Source of the DNA: UMGS1387 sp045646465
GTDB taxonomy: Bacteria > Bacillota > Clostridia > Oscillospirales > CAG-382
Direction: 5' to 3'
NCBI GenBank assembly: GCA_045646465.1
Contig: JAZRKT010000135.1
Coordinates: 1-8,015, forward strand
DNA: 8,015 nt
The translations under genes and the position numbers were made by a program. Positions 6,239 through 8,015 of this stretch are shown piece after piece; the stretch's first letter is position 1; each line of letters begins with the position of its first letter. The notes under the pieces were generated by a model. The model did not search any database, was not told the origin of the DNA, and worked only from the letters and a program-made list of their open reading frames with translations.

Positions 6239-6320
6239 CCGACACGTTTCTCTTAATTTTTTGCACAGTCAGTTGTATAATTGAACTGTTCACCGTATGA
6301 AAGGAGAAAAGACGTGTCGG
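6239..6320 (+). promoter_or_regulatory. Long-range inverted repeat covering the start of the 131-residue ORF
   Basis: CCGACACGT at 6239-6247 is perfectly complementary to ACGTGTCGG at 6312-6320, which contains the GTG start. After a 3-nt bulge, TTCTC at 6248-6252 pairs with GAGAA at 6304-6308, which overlaps the AAGGAG ribosome site. In a transcript beginning upstream of 6239 this helix (9 plus 5 bp) would hide both initiation signals. A transcript starting from the -10-like box at 6276 would lack the left arm. The regulatory role is inferred from pairing only. Confidence 0.4.
6253..6281 (+). promoter_or_regulatory. Candidate promoter of the 131-residue ORF
   Basis: A perfect TATAAT -10 lies at 6276-6281. 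At 17-nt spacing the -35 position holds TTAATT (6253-6258), a poor match. Short arms CAGTT (6270-6274) and AACTG (6284-6288) flank the -10 symmetrically and could be a small operator or chance. Transcription would start near 6288, leaving about 25 nt before the GTG start. Confidence 0.4.
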
Positions 6321-6709
6321 ATTTTTTTGAAGAAAAATTTCAAAGGGCGGTGTTTGCCCCTGTAATCAAAATAACAAAGAACACCAAAAAGCCTGTGTTT
6401 GTATCGGATATTTCGCAAATCACAAATACTGCAGAGAAAGAAAAGACTGAAGAAAAGACTGAAGAAAAGGGTGCTTTTTTTGAAGCACACAATAAGGTAC
6501 ATAAGAGCACGCCTTGCACTGTTAAAAGCATTCCAGAGGTAAGCGGTATCGGATTTTTTGAAAACTCCCTTAAACGCCTTGTGCGGCTTGCTGAAAAAAC
6601 AGGTTTTGAGGTTAGCCTTGAAAGACAGCAAGAACGTGAAAACAGCTTTTGCTATACAGTTACCGTAAAAAAGAAAACTACCAAAAGTAAAGTTGACAAA
6701 AAGGGCTAG
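6314..6709 (+). CDS. Uncharacterised 131-residue charged protein
   Basis: I do not recognise this protein. The start is GTG at 6314, with AAGGAG at 6301-6306 placed 7 nt upstream; the frame extends in-frame to a TTG at 6281, but that has no ribosome site. There is no signal peptide or membrane helix. Three parts can be seen: an N-terminal segment rich in beta-type residues (1-35), a low-complexity acidic/lysine linker with EKTEEKTEEK at about 43-52, and a C-terminal segment from about 70 (GIGFFENSLKRLVRLAEKTGF, then alternating residues YTVTV) that could be a small helix-strand domain. It ends in a lysine-rich tail. The consensus promoter for the next gene is embedded in its last codons. Codon style matches its neighbours, with no sign of recent transfer. 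Confidence 0.7.
   Translation: MSDFFEEKFQRAVFAPVIKITKNTKKPVFVSDISQITNTAEKEKTEEKTEEKGAFFEAHNKVHKSTPCTVKSIPEVSGIGFFENSLKRLVRLAEKTGFEVSLERQQERENSFCYTVTVKKKTTKSKVDKKG
6440..6469 (+). repeat. 12-bp tandem repeat, 2.5 copies, in coding sequence
   Basis: The unit GAAAAGACTGAA occurs at 6440-6451 and 6452-6463, with a half unit at 6464-6469. It encodes the KTEE linker of the 131-residue protein. The unit length is a multiple of three, so copy-number change would keep the reading frame and only alter linker length. Confidence 0.85.
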
Positions 6710-6721
6710 GGAGAGTATAAT
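6693..6721 (+). promoter_or_regulatory. Consensus sigma-A promoter of the CDF transporter gene
   Basis: TTGACA at 6693-6698 and TATAAT at 6716-6721 are separated by exactly 17 nt. The -35 lies in the final codons of the preceding ORF and the -10 just after its stop. Transcription would begin near 6728, giving a leader of about 25 nt that contains the TGGAG ribosome site (6741-6745). This implies that the transporter gene is expressed independently of the upstream ORF. Confidence 0.85.
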
Positions 6722-6752
6722 GTAGGAAAACACTAATGACTGGAGCATAGTA

Positions 6753-7922
6753 ATGATAGGCTTTCTTTCACGGATATTTATTAAGGATAGAGATAATTTT
6801 TCCGATGCAGAGGTCCGTTCAAAATACGGTTTTCTTTGCGGAATATTGGGGATTATTCTCAATTTTCTGCTGTTCTGCTTTAAAATGCTTGCAGGAACGG
6901 TAGCAAATTCTGTATCGGTGTGCGCCGATGCCTTTAATAATCTTGGCGATGCGGGCTCATCCGTTGTAACGCTTTTTGGCTTTAAGGCGGCGGCAATGAA
7001 GCCTGACTGTGACCATCCCTTCGGACACGGCAGGTATGAATACATATCGGGCTTTACGGTAGCTATACTTATAGTGGTAATGGGCGTTGAATTTGTAAAA
7101 AGTTCGGTGGAAAAAATACTTTCGTCAGACTCCGACAGTACGTTTTCCCTTGTAACAGCGGTAATTCTTGCTTTATCAATAGCGGTAAAGGTTTATATTT
7201 ACGTGTATAATCGCGGCGTTGGAAGGAAAATAGATTCTCCTGCACTTGAGGCGGCAGGAACAGATGCTCTGGGCGACTGTGTGGCAACAGGAGTTATACT
7301 TGGAAGCTCGGTGGTGTCACATTTTACAAGCCTAAACCTTGACGGATGGTGTGGTCTTGCAGTTTCGCTGTTTATTATATATTCGGGCATAAATGCGGCT
7401 AAGGAAACGGTTGACCCGTTGCTTGGAAAGCCGCCAAGCCGTGAGTTTGTTGACGAGGTTACATCAATTCTGATGTCCCACGAGGAAATATTGGGAATAC
7501 ATGACCTTGTTGTGCACGATTATGCACCGGGACATATAATGATTTCGGTGCATGCAGAAATTTCCGATAAATCAGATCTTATACTGGCGCATGAGCTGGT
7601 TGATGACGTGGAGCAGGAAATCAGCACACGCCTTAAGTGTGAAGCAGTAATTCATATGGATCCCATTTCTACCGACAACGACCTTGTAAACGAAACAAAA
7701 AAAAGGGTGTCACAGACACTTTTGTCGTTACATCCCGCGATAACGCTTCACGACTTTCGTATGGTAGAAGGAAATAATCACACAAATCTGATTTTTGATG
7801 CCGTTGTGCCCTTTGATGTGAAGGACGAGGATGAGGGTATCAAAAAGAAAATTTCTGCACTTGTAAAGGAGTTAGATGAAAAATATAATGCCGTTGTTAA
7901 AATTGACAGAAAGATGGTCTGA
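6753..7922 (+). CDS. Cation diffusion facilitator (CDF) transporter, probable Mn2+ exporter
   Basis: This 389-residue inner-membrane antiporter should export divalent metal in exchange for protons. The N-terminal transmembrane domain (about 25-215) has the CDF hallmarks: ADAFNNLGDAGSS in TM2, the HPFGHGRYEYISG loop at 88-100, and AAGTDALGDC in TM5. The four metal-site residues read as Asn62/Asp66 in TM2 and Asp171/Asp175 in TM5. An NxxxD plus DxxxD set is the pattern described for manganese CDFs such as MntE, whereas zinc CDFs usually carry a TM5 histidine. The metal assignment is inferred from these residues. The C-terminal cytoplasmic dimerisation domain (about 225-310) contains several histidines and acids (HDLVVHDYAPGH), and a further C-terminal extension of about 75 residues follows it. 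TGGAG at 6741-6745 is 7 nt before the ATG. It has its own perfect promoter and is followed 2 nt later by the next ORF. Confidence 0.93.
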   Translation: MIGFLSRIFIKDRDNFSDAEVRSKYGFLCGILGIILNFLLFCFKMLAGTVANSVSVCADAFNNLGDAGSSVVTLFGFKAAAMKPDCDHPFGHGRYEYISGFTVAILIVVMGVEFVKSSVEKILSSDSDSTFSLVTAVILALSIAVKVYIYVYNRGVGRKIDSPALEAAGTDALGDCVATGVILGSSVVSHFTSLNLDGWCGLAVSLFIIYSGINAAKETVDPLLGKPPSREFVDEVTSILMSHEEILGIHDLVVHDYAPGHIMISVHAEISDKSDLILAHELVDDVEQEISTRLKCEAVIHMDPISTDNDLVNETKKRVSQTLLSLHPAITLHDFRMVEGNNHTNLIFDAVVPFDVKDEDEGIKKKISALVKELDEKYNAVVKIDRKMV

Positions 7923-7924
7923 AT

Positions 7925-8015
7925 ATGAGTAATATGACAAAAAAAGCCGAAACGGGCTGTAACTGCGACTACTGCGTTCATTATGACTGGGACGAGGAAG
8001 GCGAAGCCTACGAAT
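7925..8015 (+). CDS. Small cysteine-rich protein, N-terminal part (DUF6472-like)
   Basis: The frame starts 2 nt after the CDF stop and is still open at the window edge, giving 30 visible residues. It contains a CNCDYC cluster (Cys 12, 14, 17) followed by an acidic/aromatic stretch (VHYDWDEEGEAYE). This resembles the small clostridial proteins I know as DUF6472, which usually have further cysteines downstream and may bind zinc; the rest is outside the window. The ribosome site is weak (AAAGATGG region), so translation is probably coupled to the transporter gene. A second ATG at 7934 is an alternative start. Confidence 0.6.
   Translation, partial: MSNMTKKAETGCNCDYCVHYDWDEEGEAYE

Noticed and set aside
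6736..6750. Four-codon mini-ORF (ATG to TAG) in the CDF leader, ending just before the CDF start
   Set aside because: It overlaps the transporter's own ribosome site and is so short that chance is the simplest explanation.
6290..7045. 251-residue minus-strand frame opposite the unknown ORF and the CDF start
   Set aside because: It opposes a ribosome-site-supported ORF and a clear CDF N-terminus and contains low-complexity FFSLFFSLFF from the antisense tandem repeat.
7903..7931. TTGACA near the end of the CDF gene as a promoter for the last ORF
   Set aside because: At 15-21 nt spacing only poor -10 boxes are found, and the 2-nt gap favours cotranscription with the transporter gene.

Overview
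The window reads as chromosomal DNA of an anaerobic Firmicute of the class Clostridia, probably an Oscillospiraceae/Ruminococcaceae-type gut bacterium. The evidence is moderate G+C, strong AAGGAG/GGAG ribosome sites, consensus sigma-A promoters, some TTG/GTG starts, a type A RNase P RNA (Bacilli usually carry type B), and genes typical of Clostridia. The genus cannot be fixed from sequence alone. I see no transposase, integrase, phage gene, CRISPR array or tRNA.

Layout. (1) 1-2963, plus strand: a U32 peptidase-fold protein of the RlhA type (N-terminus outside the window), then a tRNA-dihydrouridine synthase 2 nt downstream. (2) 2956-4053, minus strand: a P-loop ATPase-like protein whose second half looks like a decayed copy of the first. 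It converges on dus with overlapping stop codons. (3) 4112-4493: a perfect TTGACA-17-TATAAT promoter followed by RNase P RNA (rnpB). (4) 4493-4877: a gene-free block of three modules of 128, 128 and 129 bp. The first two are about 91% identical direct repeats with foldable hairpins; the third has the same boundary palindrome but a different, apparently inverted, interior. (5) 4905-6209: ruvX, rsmG and a possible 46-residue membrane peptide, tightly packed. (6) 6239-6709: an unrecognised 131-residue protein whose ribosome site and GTG start can pair with a segment about 65 nt upstream. (7) 6693-8015: a second perfect consensus promoter, a cation diffusion facilitator with a manganese-type metal site, and the start of a small cysteine-rich protein.

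Functionally, the left three quarters is dominated by RNA maturation: probable 23S rRNA hydroxylation (U32), tRNA dihydrouridylation (dus), tRNA 5' processing (rnpB), pre-16S rRNA processing (ruvX) and 16S m7G methylation (rsmG). The right end is metal homeostasis. Most protein genes are ordinary. The parts I could not explain from known families are the modular repeat block abutting rnpB, the start-site stem at 6239-6320, the pseudo-duplicated P-loop protein, and the two short unknown ORFs.
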